Below are positions 25,730 to 35,038 of a DNA stretch of 64,000 nt, piece after piece. Made by a program: the position numbers and the translations under genes. The DNA comes from Myxococcales bacterium. GTDB lineage: Bacteria; Myxococcota_A; Polyangia; Polyangiales; Polyangiaceae. Numbering within the stretch: position 1 is the stretch's first letter; every line of letters starts with the position of its first letter. Below the pieces are notes generated by a model. The model worked only from the letters and a program-made list of their open reading frames with translations. It was not told where the DNA came from and searched no databases. The stretch lies in NCBI GenBank assembly GCA_016706225.1, contig JADJKB010000012.1, forward strand, positions 186,001 through 250,000, read 5' to 3'.

Positions 25730-28230
25730 GAAATCGCTCGCTCTCACTCGGTCTCGCCCTCACCGTTGCGCTCGCCAGCCTGGCTGCTCCCGCCCAAGAG
25801 GTGGTGCAACGGCCGACTCGACTGCCCGCCTTTGGTCGCAGCGTCGCCGGCACCGACGACACCACGGCGCTGGTGCAAAACCCGGCGAACCTCGCGTTCC
25901 TACCCGGCAGCGAGCTGCGCTTCAGCTCGATCTACCTGGACGAGTCCAATCGTGTGCCGTGGCAGGGCCACGCCTTTGCGTTCGGTTTTCCCATCCCGTA
26001 CATCCCGGTGAGCACGGGCCTTCGCCTCGATTTCGTCGACCCACCGTACTCGGCCATCAGCGGGCCTTTCGGACAGTTCAACTATCAGTGGCTGACCTGG
26101 GGTGTGGCCGTCGGCGGCTCGGATTTCGCCTCGCTTGGTTTTTCACTGCAGCGCAGCTACTCCGACGCGGACGAGCTCGACGGCCTGTCCTCGTTCACCC
26201 TCGGCTACAGCGCGCGCCCCTTCGATCAGCTCGCCTTCTCGCTGGTGGCCCACGACATCAACGCGCCGACCAATGACCGCGGTCTGGGCGTCGAGCGCTC
26301 CTACGACATTGCGCTCGCCATTCGCCCGACCGGCTCCCGTGCGGTCGAGCTGGGCCTCGAAGGCAAGTACATCGACGTGCGCGACGGCTACTGGATCCCG
26401 CGAGCCACGCTGGGTGTGGACGTCCCGGGGCTCGGGCGCTTGCGGGGGGACTTCTCGGTCAGCCGCCCTGACGAGGTGAGCCGACGCGCGTGGCTCGCCT
26501 CGGCCAACATGGCCTTCAACCTGTCGGGCGCCGGAGGCAGCGCCGAGCTCGCAGGTGGCGCCATCACCGGCAACGGACTGGGCGTGAAGGGTTCGTACGG
26601 CGTGCAGACCGAGATCGCGATGCGCGGGTTCCGCGAAGCAGCGGGGGTCGAGGGACCGCGCTACGCCCTGCGCATACGCCTGGAAGAGACACCTGGAACA
26701 CGCGGGCACGTCGCACTCTTGAGGCGCCTGTGGGGCATCGCCGAAGAGCCCAGCGTCGATGCGGTCGTGCTCGAGCTCAGGACCTCGCCGGCCGGCTCCA
26801 TGGCCCACATACAAGAGCTGCGAGACGCCATCGAGCTCCTGCGCGCGAACGGCAAGCGAGTGCTCTGCCACCTCGAAGACGCCGGCGGCGCGGAGCTCTA
26901 CCTGTGCTCGGCCGCCAACCGCACACTGATGAACCCAGCCGGCGGGTTGCGCTTCGCCGGACTGAAATCCCAGGCCATGTATTTCTCGTCGATGCTCGGC
27001 AAGCTGGGCATTCGCGCCGATTTCGTGCGGATTGGACAGCACAAGAGCGCACCCGAGCGGCTCACCCGCGACTCGGCGACCGACGTCGCGAAGGCCGACA
27101 AGATCGATCTCTTGCAGCAGCACGAACGGCAGTTGGTCGAGGGCCTCTCGCGCGGGAGGCGCATTGCGGTCCCCGAGCTTCGCAAGCGCATCGCCGGCGG
27201 TCCGTACATTGCGTCGGAGGCGCTGACGGCCGGGTTCATCGACGGCTACGCGTTCGATGATCAGGTCGGCGACGCCATCGACAAACTGGTTGGACGGCGC
27301 ACGTTGCTGATCGACGACGAGCGCGCAACGCGTGCTCCGGCGCGTTTTGGCGTGAGCCAGCGGGTTGCCATCGTCTACGTCGACGGCGACATGATCGATG
27401 GACGAAGCAAGAACGTCCCACTCGTCGGCATGAAACTCGCTGGCTCGTACACCATCGCCAAGACGCTGAAGGACGCCCGGGAAAATCCCCTGATCGCCGC
27501 GGTCGTGCTGCGAGTCGAGTCCCCCGGCGGCTCCGCCATGGCGGCCGACGTGATCTGGCGCGAGGTACAGCTCACCACGAAGGTGAAGCCCGTCATTGTC
27601 AGCATGGGCGCGTCGGCGGCGAGCGGTGGTTATTACATCTCGTCACCCGCCGATCACGTCTTCGCCAACCCGCTCAGCATCACGGGCAGCATCGGCATCT
27701 TCTATGGCAAGGCCGACGTGTCCGAGCTGCTGAAGAAGATCGGCGTCACCGTCGAGACCTACAAGACGGCCCCCCGAGCCGACGCCGAGAGCATCTACCG
27801 ACCCTTCACCGACGAAGAAAAGAAGGAGCTCGAGAAGAAGGTCTCGCAGTTCTACGACGTCTTTCTCACGCGGGTCGCCCAGGGACGAAAGCTCGACAAA
27901 AAGGCCGTCGATGCCGTCGGTCAGGGGCGCGTGTGGACGGGAGAGCAGGCCAGGGACCGCAAGCTGGTCGACGAGCTCGGCGGCCTGCGCCAGGCCCTCG
28001 CGTACGCGCGCAAGGCGGCAGGGCTGCCGGACTACTCACCCATCGTCGAGCTGCCGCCGCCCGATAGCTCACTGATCGGCAAACTGCTCGGTCTCGAGGG
28101 CAGCGCGCACGCCGCAGAGAGTGTGTTACCTGGCCAGCTGCTCGATCTCGCGAAGGCGCTGGCACCGTTCACGGTCCACGCACCGGACAAACCCCTCGCG
28201 CGGATGGAGCTCATGCCGGTGAAACCGTGA
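25726..28230 (+). CDS. sppA: Signal peptide peptidase SppA with an N-terminal outer-membrane barrel-like domain
   Basis: An 834-residue protein. A signal peptide of about 24 residues ends AAPAQE. Residues 30-300 are strand-rich with aromatic caps (for example FGQFNYQWLTWGVAVGG) and resemble an outer-membrane barrel domain. From about 310 the protein is a tandem SppA (S49) serine protease: the first repeat has GQHKSAPERLTRD with K440 in the position of the catalytic Lys of E. coli SppA, and the second has MGASAASGGYYIS with nucleophile S633. Length exceeds ordinary SppA (about 615) by the N-terminal domain. SppA degrades leftover signal peptides in the membrane; a barrel-linked version may act at the outer membrane. 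It overlaps both neighbours by 4 bp. Confidence 0.8.
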   Translation: MRNRSLSLGLALTVALASLAAPAQEVVQRPTRLPAFGRSVAGTDDTTALVQNPANLAFLPGSELRFSSIYLDESNRVPWQGHAFAFGFPIPYIPVSTGLRLDFVDPPYSAISGPFGQFNYQWLTWGVAVGGSDFASLGFSLQRSYSDADELDGLSSFTLGYSARPFDQLAFSLVAHDINAPTNDRGLGVERSYDIALAIRPTGSRAVELGLEGKYIDVRDGYWIPRATLGVDVPGLGRLRGDFSVSRPDEVSRRAWLASANMAFNLSGAGGSAELAGGAITGNGLGVKGSYGVQTEIAMRGFREAAGVEGPRYALRIRLEETPGTRGHVALLRRLWGIAEEPSVDAVVLELRTSPAGSMAHIQELRDAIELLRANGKRVLCHLEDAGGAELYLCSAANRTLMNPAGGLRFAGLKSQAMYFSSMLGKLGIRADFVRIGQHKSAPERLTRDSATDVAKADKIDLLQQHERQLVEGLSRGRRIAVPELRKRIAGGPYIASEALTAGFIDGYAFDDQVGDAIDKLVGRRTLLIDDERATRAPARFGVSQRVAIVYVDGDMIDGRSKNVPLVGMKLAGSYTIAKTLKDARENPLIAAVVLRVESPGGSAMAADVIWREVQLTTKVKPVIVSMGASAASGGYYISSPADHVFANPLSITGSIGIFYGKADVSELLKKIGVTVETYKTAPRADAESIYRPFTDEEKKELEKKVSQFYDVFLTRVAQGRKLDKKAVDAVGQGRVWTGEQARDRKLVDELGGLRQALAYARKAAGLPDYSPIVELPPPDSSLIGKLLGLEGSAHAAESVLPGQLLDLAKALAPFTVHAPDKPLARMELMPVKP

Positions 28231-29162
28231 CGGCATTGCTCGAGCTTCACGAGGCACGTGTCGATCGCGACGGCGTGCCGTTGCTGGAAGGACTGAGTCT
28301 CTCGGCGTCGGGCTCTCGTCTGGGTTTCGTCGGAGACTTCGCGGGTTTCTTCGAGCTCCTGGCCGGCACCGCGGTCCTGGTGGGCGGTCGCGTCGCGCTG
28401 CGAGGCCACGACGCCCGCGCGGCGGTCGTTCAGGGGCTCGTGGGAGTGGCCCGATCGGAGCTGGCCTTCTCCGCGGACTGGACGGCGGAGCGTTATTGGC
28501 TCGCGGGCGCTCGACTCGGCGGGCTCGGCAAACGCCCCGCCGAGGACACGCTGCGCAAGCTCGCGGAGCGCCTCGATCTCGCGCATCTCGGGGGCCGACG
28601 CCTCGGAACCCTCACGCTCGCCGAACGGCGCGCCGTCGGGATCGGCCTCGCCTTGCTCGACTCACCCGAGATCATCGCGATCGAAGCTCCGACGCACTCG
28701 CTGGATGAGCGCGGCATCGAGCTCATCTGTCGCGTGGTCGAACGCGCCGCGGAGGGCCGGGCACTCCTGGTCTCGACCCGAGTCTTGCCCCTCACCGGAC
28801 CCGAACACAGCCTCTTCGAGCACGCCGACGAGGTGATCGTGCTCGAAGCCGGCGCACTGGTCGGACGCGGCTCCCTCGCGACGCTCACGGCGCCCGGAGC
28901 GCGTTACCTGGTGTCGGTCACGAAGAACGGGCGTGAGCTGGCGGAGCGCCTCTCGAGCGCTGGCATCGCGGTCGCGGTGGCGCAGCCCAGCGGCGCCTTC
29001 GCGCCGCTCGAAGCCTCGGTGCTCATCGGGCTCGGGGGCGCGGCACGGTTTGTCGTCACGCTCGGCGAGCCCGGCGCGACGGAACCCATCGTCGGCGCCG
29101 CCCTGGCCGTCGAAGCTCCGATCGTCGAGCTCGTGCCGCTGTCGCCCGCTGCACGAGCTTGA
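28227..29162 (+). CDS. ABC-ATPase-like protein lacking Walker A (probably catalytically inactive)
   Basis: A 311-residue protein with the layout of an ABC transporter ATPase, but the phosphate-binding loop is replaced by GFVGDFAGFFELLAG (33-47), with no GK[ST]. A degenerate signature and Walker B are still visible (LTLAERRAVGIGLALLDSPEIIAIEAP; Walker B EIIAIE). The last 100 residues are an extra domain. It begins with GTG overlapping the sppA stop (GTGA), so it is tightly coupled to sppA. A regulatory or structural role is more likely than ATP-driven transport. Confidence 0.7.
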   Translation: MTALLELHEARVDRDGVPLLEGLSLSASGSRLGFVGDFAGFFELLAGTAVLVGGRVALRGHDARAAVVQGLVGVARSELAFSADWTAERYWLAGARLGGLGKRPAEDTLRKLAERLDLAHLGGRRLGTLTLAERRAVGIGLALLDSPEIIAIEAPTHSLDERGIELICRVVERAAEGRALLVSTRVLPLTGPEHSLFEHADEVIVLEAGALVGRGSLATLTAPGARYLVSVTKNGRELAERLSSAGIAVAVAQPSGAFAPLEASVLIGLGGAARFVVTLGEPGATEPIVGAALAVEAPIVELVPLSPAARA

Positions 29163-29198
29163 CGCTGCCGGGCCCGGGGCTCCATCGTACGCCGACGC

Positions 29199-30287
29199 AT
29201 GAGCCAGGAACGCTCGACTCTCACTCGCGCCCGCCGCATCGTCGTCAAGGTCGGCTCGCGCGTGCTGGCCGCCGACGACGACACCCCGCGCTCGCTGGCC
29301 GCTGCAGTCGACACCCTTCGCAAACAAGAGCGCTCGGTCGTGCTGGTCTCGAGCGGCGCGATTGCCATCGGGTGTACCAGGCTCGGTTACCGCACTCGGC
29401 CCAAGGAAATGGCCAAGCTGCAGGCCGCTGCTGCCGCGGGCCAGAGTGTGCTGATGCGGCGCTACGACGAGGCCTTCGGGCAGCTCGGCATCACCGTCGC
29501 GCAGGTCCTGCTCACCCACGCCGATCTCGCGGATCGCGAGCGACTCAACAACGCACGCGACGCACTGGCCGCGCTCATCGACGCCGCCGCCGTGCCGATC
29601 GTCAACGAGAACGACACGGTGGCCACCGAGGAGATCCGCTTCGGCGACAACGATCAGCTCGCTTCCATGGTGGTGCCGCTGGTCGGCGCGGATCTGCTCG
29701 TGCTCCTTACCGACGTGGAGGGCGTGCTCGACGCTCGGGGCCAGCGGATCTCCATCATGACCGACTCGAGCCAGGTGGGCAGCGTCGAAGAGAAGGGTGA
29801 AAAATTCGGCAGCGGCGGCATGCAGAGCAAGCTCGACGCTGCGCAAAAAGCCCGCCGTTCCGGCTCTGCGGTGGTGATCGCTTCGGCCCGACACCCACAG
29901 GTGCTCGAAGCCATCATCGCCGGCGAAGATGTCGGCACCTTCTTTCCGCACGTCGGCGAGCCGCTCAGGGCGCGCAAACACTGGATTGCCTACACCCTGC
30001 GCCCGCGCGGAGCGCTCATCCTGGACAACGGCGCAGTGCGCGCCCTCGCGACGGGCAAGACCAGCCTGCTCCCGATCGGGGTGCTGGGTGTGCGCGGCGA
30101 GTTCCACCCGGGCGACGCGGTGAGTCTGGTCGGTGCGGATGGAGCCGAGGTAGGGCGAGGTCTCACGCGGCTCGGGGCCGTCGATGTGGCCCGCGCGGCG
30201 GGTCGAAAGGGGGCCGAGCTCAGCGTGTTGTTCGGCAGCCTCGACGTCGTCGTGGTCCACAAGGACGACCTCGTGCTCGTGCCCTGA
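29199..30287 (+). CDS. proB: Glutamate 5-kinase with PUA domain
   Basis: A 362-residue glutamate 5-kinase, the first step of proline synthesis (ATP-dependent gamma-phosphorylation of glutamate). It has the amino-acid-kinase opening RRIVVKVGSRVL, LVSSGAIAIGCTRLG, FGDNDQLASMVV, the DVEGVLD loop and KFGSGGMQSKLDAAQKARRSG typical of ProB. Residues 275-362 form the PUA domain (RPRGALILDNGAVRAL). The gene starts 36 bp after the ABC-like protein. proA is not nearby. Confidence 0.95.
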   Translation: MSQERSTLTRARRIVVKVGSRVLAADDDTPRSLAAAVDTLRKQERSVVLVSSGAIAIGCTRLGYRTRPKEMAKLQAAAAAGQSVLMRRYDEAFGQLGITVAQVLLTHADLADRERLNNARDALAALIDAAAVPIVNENDTVATEEIRFGDNDQLASMVVPLVGADLLVLLTDVEGVLDARGQRISIMTDSSQVGSVEEKGEKFGSGGMQSKLDAAQKARRSGSAVVIASARHPQVLEAIIAGEDVGTFFPHVGEPLRARKHWIAYTLRPRGALILDNGAVRALATGKTSLLPIGVLGVRGEFHPGDAVSLVGADGAEVGRGLTRLGAVDVARAAGRKGAELSVLFGSLDVVVVHKDDLVLVP

Positions 30288-30420
30288 CCCGCGAATTCCC
30301 CGCGCTTCGTGGCGGTTTTCCCCGTACGAGCGGCTCCCCACGACTGACCGCGCTCCCGCCGTCCCGGATTTTGGGTCAGGCACGGGGACTCATTTTCCGA
30401 CCCAAGACGTACAATCGCTC

Positions 30421-31005
30421 ATGCGTCACATTCCGAGCGGGAACTTTCGCAAGGTCCCGCTGTCGGGAGCGAGTTCAGGGTCGATGCATCACGTCCGATG
30501 GACAGCGTTAGCGCTCGTCGGTCTCGGGGGCCTGTGGCTCACCGTGCGGTCGTCGACCGTTCCGACGACGCCCGCGGCCATTGGCAGGAACCTGGGGGCC
30601 GAGGTCGCCGGGCTCGAGGCAAGAGTCAGCGCACATCCGGGGGACGCGGAGGCACTCTGCCAGCTGACGGACGCTTACCTCGCGGGCGCAGCGCCCGGCG
30701 TTGCTCAGGCCGCACTCGAGCGCGCCCCGGCCGAGCTTCGCCGCTTGCCGGCAGTTGCCGACGCGCGCGCCCGCACCTTGTGGCAGCTCGGCTTCACCCA
30801 GGCCGCTCTCGAGGTGCAGCGCGGTATGCTGGACACCTGCACGGAGGCGCCCTGCGCTCCCGTGTTGATCGGGCGTGCGCAGCGCCGTGAACGTTTGCTG
30901 TCGGAGCTCGTCCGCCAAGGTGTGGAAGACCCGAGACAAGACCCAAGCCGAACCCGACTGGCGTATCGAGTGTCGATGCGTGAAGTCAGCCTGGACCTTC
31001 GCTGA
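30421..31005 (+). CDS. Membrane-anchored TPR-like protein
   Basis: A 194-residue protein with an N-terminal membrane anchor (WTALALVGLGGLWLTV, about 25-40) and a helical repeat domain that resembles short tetratricopeptide repeats (DAEALCQLTDAYLAGAAPGVAQ; TLWQLGFTQAALEVQRGML). It contains Cys residues in the C-terminal third. The ATG at 30421 is preceded by a palindrome (TTGGGTC, 30371-30377; GACCCAA, 30399-30405) that may be regulatory. The trypsin-like gene follows after 12 bp, so they are probably co-transcribed. Confidence 0.6.
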   Translation: MRHIPSGNFRKVPLSGASSGSMHHVRWTALALVGLGGLWLTVRSSTVPTTPAAIGRNLGAEVAGLEARVSAHPGDAEALCQLTDAYLAGAAPGVAQAALERAPAELRRLPAVADARARTLWQLGFTQAALEVQRGMLDTCTEAPCAPVLIGRAQRRERLLSELVRQGVEDPRQDPSRTRLAYRVSMREVSLDLR

Positions 31006-31017
31006 GACGAGGAAATC

Positions 31018-31866
31018 GTGACCCGACGCAGAGCCGCCGTGATCGCCACCGTCCTCGCCGCCAGCGCCAGCAGCGCTTGTTCTGGCATGCGCCAGTTTCG
31101 CGTCGCCGCCGAGCCGACACCGTCACCGGCAGCGCGCCCCGACGACGATGGCCGGTTGGCCGCGCCGGAGATGCCCTTCGCACTCGCGCGCGATGACGAC
31201 TTCGTGGTGCGGGTCGTGGTCGCGAACACCAGCTGCTCGGGCACGCTGATCGACGAGGACCAGGTCCTCACCGCTCACCACTGCATCGTGCAGCGGGACA
31301 AGTACGGCGACTTCACGGACAAGAACTCGCGCCCCAAAGACATCCACGTCGAGCTCGGCGGGGACTACCTGCCCTGGGGGGACGTTGGCGTTCGTGCCGT
31401 GGTCGCACCGCCGTGTGGTCATGCCGCCGGAGAGGGGGACATCGCCATCTTGGTGCTGGAGCGCAAGCTCATCGGCGTGGCGACGGCAAAACCCCGGCTG
31501 GACAATGGCCCCGAGAATGCGGAGGCGATCAACCCCGTGGGGTTCGGTCGCTGCGCGCTCTCGGCCGAGGCCATTTCGCGCAAGCACCGCGCCGGCGGGC
31601 GCATCGATCGCCTGCTGGAGTCCCGCTTCCGTCTGAACGCGAGCATCTGCCCGGGCGACTCGGGCGGTCCGGCACTGAGCGACGGAACGGGTGAGATCGT
31701 GGGTGTGATCTCCGCCGCGGTCATGGACGGCAGCGAAGAGACGATCGGCCGCGCAGAGTTCACGCGACTCGACCGCTGGCGCTCCGTATTTGCCACGGCC
31801 AAGGCGATCGCTGACGGACAGAGCGCCTCGGAGCTACCCCCAATAGGCGGCTGCCCGGCGCGCTGA
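31018..31866 (+). CDS. Trypsin-like serine protease, secreted lipoprotein
   Basis: A 282-residue S1-family protease starting at GTG 31018. A signal peptide ends SSACSGM (lipobox Cys about residue 21). The chymotrypsin fold is indicated by VLTAHHC (catalytic His), GEGDIAILVL (catalytic Asp) and CPGDSGGPAL (nucleophile Ser), with Cys pairs positioned for disulfides. It would act in the periplasm or at the cell surface. A signal peptidase homologue lies 51 bp downstream. Confidence 0.85.
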   Translation: MTRRRAAVIATVLAASASSACSGMRQFRVAAEPTPSPAARPDDDGRLAAPEMPFALARDDDFVVRVVVANTSCSGTLIDEDQVLTAHHCIVQRDKYGDFTDKNSRPKDIHVELGGDYLPWGDVGVRAVVAPPCGHAAGEGDIAILVLERKLIGVATAKPRLDNGPENAEAINPVGFGRCALSAEAISRKHRAGGRIDRLLESRFRLNASICPGDSGGPALSDGTGEIVGVISAAVMDGSEETIGRAEFTRLDRWRSVFATAKAIADGQSASELPPIGGCPAR

Positions 31867-31917
31867 GAACCCCTCAAATGTGCCATCACCCGTGCTATCG
31901 GGTACGCTAAGGCGGTA

Positions 31918-32562
31918 GTGCGGAAGCTCTTCAGGTTTCTGCTCTGGACATCCATCATCGTTGGCATTTTGGTGGGGGTGGCCCGGGCGACTGCGATCCG
32001 CTGGTGGCGGATCCCAGAGGGTGATCCCTACCTCGAGGCCTCGATCGCTCCGTCGCTGCGCGGCGGCGATCTGATCATCCTGTGGCGCCTGACCAAGCCG
32101 AAATTCGGCGACCTGGTGCTCTGCCCCGAACCTTCTGCGCCGGAGCGCATGGTGATCGGTCGCATCATCGGCGACGCCGGCGACAAGGTGAAGATCGAGG
32201 GCCCGCGCGTCCTGATCAATGGGCGCGCCGCCGAGACCGAGCACGCCTGCGACCCGCGCTTGTTCAAGGTCATCCACCCGGCCACGGGCAAGGAGATCGA
32301 CGAGCACTGCGACATCGAGGCCGTCGCTGGCGTCTCTCACATGCGTGGGGCCGCGGTGAGCGGGGGCGTGCAGCCCTCCCCCGTGGACCAGACCGTCCCC
32401 GATGGGAAGCTCTTCCTGGTCAGCGACAATCGGCAATTACCCTATGATTCTCGCGATTTCGGGCTGGTGGATCCCGCGACCTGCCTGGAAACCGTGGTTT
32501 TCCGCCTGGTCAGCAAGGACGGATTCCTCGACGAAAAGCCGCGATTTTCGGTGATTCGGTAG
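31918..32562 (+). CDS. Signal peptidase I-like protein, catalytic lysine apparently missing
   Basis: A 214-residue S26-family membrane protein from GTG 31918. One membrane helix (about 8-25) is followed by EASIAPSLRGGDLII, where S42 aligns with the nucleophile of the SxMxP motif. The next conserved block is IGRIIGDAGDKV (80-91), where true enzymes have KR before IG; here the general-base Lys position holds Gly. Box E is preserved as VSDNRQLPYDSRDFG. Either the enzyme uses another base or it is a non-catalytic homologue. Cys-rich insertions around 105-112 and 140-155 are unusual for the family. The FHA gene follows 50 bp later. Confidence 0.72.
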   Translation: MRKLFRFLLWTSIIVGILVGVARATAIRWWRIPEGDPYLEASIAPSLRGGDLIILWRLTKPKFGDLVLCPEPSAPERMVIGRIIGDAGDKVKIEGPRVLINGRAAETEHACDPRLFKVIHPATGKEIDEHCDIEAVAGVSHMRGAAVSGGVQPSPVDQTVPDGKLFLVSDNRQLPYDSRDFGLVDPATCLETVVFRLVSKDGFLDEKPRFSVIR

Positions 32563-32612
32563 GCCGCTTGACCCGAGCGGTCCGGGTTCCTTAGCGTGCG
32601 GGTTGATCTGCG

Positions 32613-33704
32613 ATGATTGAGCCCGGCCTGGAAATCGGCGTGGTCTGCGGGCAGTGCGACGTCTGGGCCCCGATCGGTGCGCGCTTCTGTCCGACGTGCA
32701 GCCACGATCTTCGGCTTTTCCCGCAACAAACGCTGATGCCGCTGCGTGTCCCGTCCATCGCACCACCCAAACCGGTGTTCGAGGATGAGACCACCATGGC
32801 GTTCGAAGTGCCCGGGCTCGACGAAGCTCGTTCACAGCTGGACGAAATTGATCGAGTCTCGGTTGACGTTGGTCGAGTCCCCCGCGGGGCGCTCGAGGAG
32901 GAACGGATGGAACAAGCAAGGAACTACGTCTGCGAATCGTGCATGAGCCCTGTGCCCAGCGGCCACAAATTTTGTGGTCGGTGCGGTACGCCGGTTCCGG
33001 ACCACATCCTGCACCTGCAAGCCAACTACTTCAGCGACATGCAGGATCCGGAGAAGGCGAGGATCATCGTCATCCGCGGTCAAGACGGACAAGGCCAGGA
33101 ACAGGAAGGCCTGTCGTACCACCTGAAGGCCGAGCAGCACTTCGCGGGGCACGGTCAGGATCTCGATTTCTCCGACGACAAGTTCGTGTCGCCGAAGCAC
33201 GCGAATTTCCTGTACCGGAACGGCGGGCTGGTGGTGCGGGACGAGGGCTCGCTGAACGGTGTCTTCTTCCGTGTGCGCGGCAGCGTCGAGGTCGCCCCGG
33301 GCGACAGCTTCTTGGCGGGCGAGCAGCTGTTCCGACTCGATCCGACGCCCAAGGCCTCGGACGGCAACGACTCGGAGGGCACGTTCTTCTATTCGTCCCC
33401 CAAGTACCCGAGCGCGTTCCGCCTCAACCAGCTGCTCGAGGGCGGGTCGATCGGCATGACCGTGTGTGCCCGGGGCAATACCCTGGACATCGGTCGTGAA
33501 GACGGCGACCTGAACTTCCCCGGCGATCTCTTCATGTCGGCCAAACACTGCTCGATCGAGGAGAAGGACGGAAAATTCGTGCTGACGGACCACGACAGCC
33601 GAAACGGGACGTACATCCGGATCAAGACCGAGAAGCCACTCAGCCACGGTGACTACTTGTTCATCGGCAAGAAGCTCGTGCGCGTCGAGATGAACTCGAA
33701 CTGA
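32613..33704 (+). CDS. Zinc-ribbon protein with two FHA domains
   Basis: A 363-residue cytoplasmic protein. Residues 12-31 (CGQCDVWAPIGARFCPTC) and 107-125 (CESCMSPVPSGHKFCGRC) are zinc ribbons. The first FHA domain spans about 175-235 (VSPKHANFLYRNGGLVVRD, GSLNGVFFRV) and the second about 280-355 (MSAKHCSIEEKDGKFVLTD, DSRNGTYIRI). FHA domains read phosphothreonine, so this is a likely downstream partner of Hanks-type kinases. The ATG at 32613 has a plausible purine-rich region upstream. Convergent with pcnB. Confidence 0.9.
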   Translation: MIEPGLEIGVVCGQCDVWAPIGARFCPTCSHDLRLFPQQTLMPLRVPSIAPPKPVFEDETTMAFEVPGLDEARSQLDEIDRVSVDVGRVPRGALEEERMEQARNYVCESCMSPVPSGHKFCGRCGTPVPDHILHLQANYFSDMQDPEKARIIVIRGQDGQGQEQEGLSYHLKAEQHFAGHGQDLDFSDDKFVSPKHANFLYRNGGLVVRDEGSLNGVFFRVRGSVEVAPGDSFLAGEQLFRLDPTPKASDGNDSEGTFFYSSPKYPSAFRLNQLLEGGSIGMTVCARGNTLDIGREDGDLNFPGDLFMSAKHCSIEEKDGKFVLTDHDSRNGTYIRIKTEKPLSHGDYLFIGKKLVRVEMNSN

Positions 33705-33763
33705 GCGGCGAGGACGCGGGGCGCGGCGTGATGGCTCGGGCTCGAGCCCGCCGCGCCCGCAGC

Positions 33764-35038
33764 TCAGCGACGACGACGGCGGCGGCGGCGTTTGGTGGCG
33801 CCCAGGGCCGCGGAGTCGGCGCGCGGCTGTGAGCCCCACTCCGCCGTGCTCTCCCCCATGGCGCCGCGGCGGATCTCGTAGACCTCGGAAGCGAGGGCAA
33901 AGAGCGGGGTCTTTGCGAAACGTCCGGTCCGGCCGGCCTCGAGGCGCGGGAAGATCGCGACGATGCGGCGCACGGCATCGGCGATGCGGCGGGGCACGTT
34001 GAGCCGATCGATCACCGGCTCCAGGAACTCGTAGGCGGCCTCGACCCGGTCCCGCTCACCCGCCGTCGCCTCGCGCAGGGGCTCGAGCAAGAGCAGCGTC
34101 CAGAGCACCACGTCGTCGAACGGCGCCCCACGCTCTTTCGTTCGTCGGTCCAGCTCACCCAGCAGGCGCCAGACCAGGCCGTCGTCCTCCTCGGAGTCGG
34201 AGAGATAGGCCGACAGCTCGGGCAACAGCACGTCGAGCACACCAGTCTCCCAGGCCAGCCAGAACGAGCGATGTGCGGCGCCTTCCCGCAGCAGTCGCAA
34301 GAGCTCTTCGAACAGACGCGGTCGCGCTGCCATGGCCAACGAGCCTCGACACTGCACGATGGCGTCGTAGACGTCCGGCGTGATCCCGAGGTCGAGTCGC
34401 GCGCTGAACTTGATCGCGCGCAAGATGCGCACGGGGTCTTCCTTGAAGCGCACCACCGGGTCGCCGATCGTTTGCACGATGCGGTTCTCGATGTGCGGCA
34501 TGCCACCGACCCAGTCGATGACCTCCTTGTTCTCCACGTCGTAGAACAGGGCGTTGAACGTGAAGTCGCGACGGGCCGCGTCCTCGTGCGCGTCACCGAA
34601 GACGTTGTCGTTGCGAATCGGCAGATCGTCCCCGTCGCGGTCGCTCTCGTCCGGCGCGCGCCGGAAGGTCGCGGTCTCGATCACCTTGCCGCCGGCAAAG
34701 AGCACGTGCACCAGCCGAAAGCGTCGACCGATGATGCGGGAGTTCCGGAACAGCGTCCGCACGTCGTCGGGTCGAGCGCTGGTCGCGATGTCGAAATCTT
34801 TGGGGCAACGATCGAGGAGCAGGTCGCGCACACCACCGCCGACCACGTACGCTTCGTAACCGTGGCGGACCAGCCGCCGCACGACCTTCACGGCGTCGGC
34901 ATCGAGGCGACCGTCGTCGAGATCGACCGGATGCCGCGTCGGACCCGCGCGCACCGCCGCCTCGGCCGCCTCCTTGCGGATCGCAGTCACTCTCGCACCG
35001 TCGCGAGGTGAGGGTTTTGGCTCTACGCGGCGCGTCAC
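33764..35038 (-). CDS. pcnB: Poly(A) polymerase / tRNA nucleotidyltransferase family protein
   Basis: A 424-residue class II nucleotidyltransferase. The catalytic region is YVVGGGVRDLLLDRCPKDFDIATSA (residues about 65-90), with the metal-binding DxD in DFDIA. RRDFTFNALFYD and RILRAIKFSARL are the family's later motifs. The C-terminal tail is a run of basic residues (KRRRRRRRR), an RNA-binding feature of bacterial PcnB. It adds poly(A) to RNA 3' ends for decay; a CCA-adding role is less likely because of the basic tail and length. The reading frame is convergent with the FHA gene. Confidence 0.88.
   Translation of the reverse strand: MTRRVEPKPSPRDGARVTAIRKEAAEAAVRAGPTRHPVDLDDGRLDADAVKVVRRLVRHGYEAYVVGGGVRDLLLDRCPKDFDIATSARPDDVRTLFRNSRIIGRRFRLVHVLFAGGKVIETATFRRAPDESDRDGDDLPIRNDNVFGDAHEDAARRDFTFNALFYDVENKEVIDWVGGMPHIENRIVQTIGDPVVRFKEDPVRILRAIKFSARLDLGITPDVYDAIVQCRGSLAMAARPRLFEELLRLLREGAAHRSFWLAWETGVLDVLLPELSAYLSDSEEDDGLVWRLLGELDRRTKERGAPFDDVVLWTLLLLEPLREATAGERDRVEAAYEFLEPVIDRLNVPRRIADAVRRIVAIFPRLEAGRTGRFAKTPLFALASEVYEIRRGAMGESTAEWGSQPRADSAALGATKRRRRRRRR

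Noticed and set aside
30371..30405. Inverted repeat TTGGGTC/GACCCAA upstream of the TPR-like gene as a terminator
   Set aside because: Only 7 bp of stem with a 21-base loop and no T-tract follows; it could be an operator but is not a convincing terminator.
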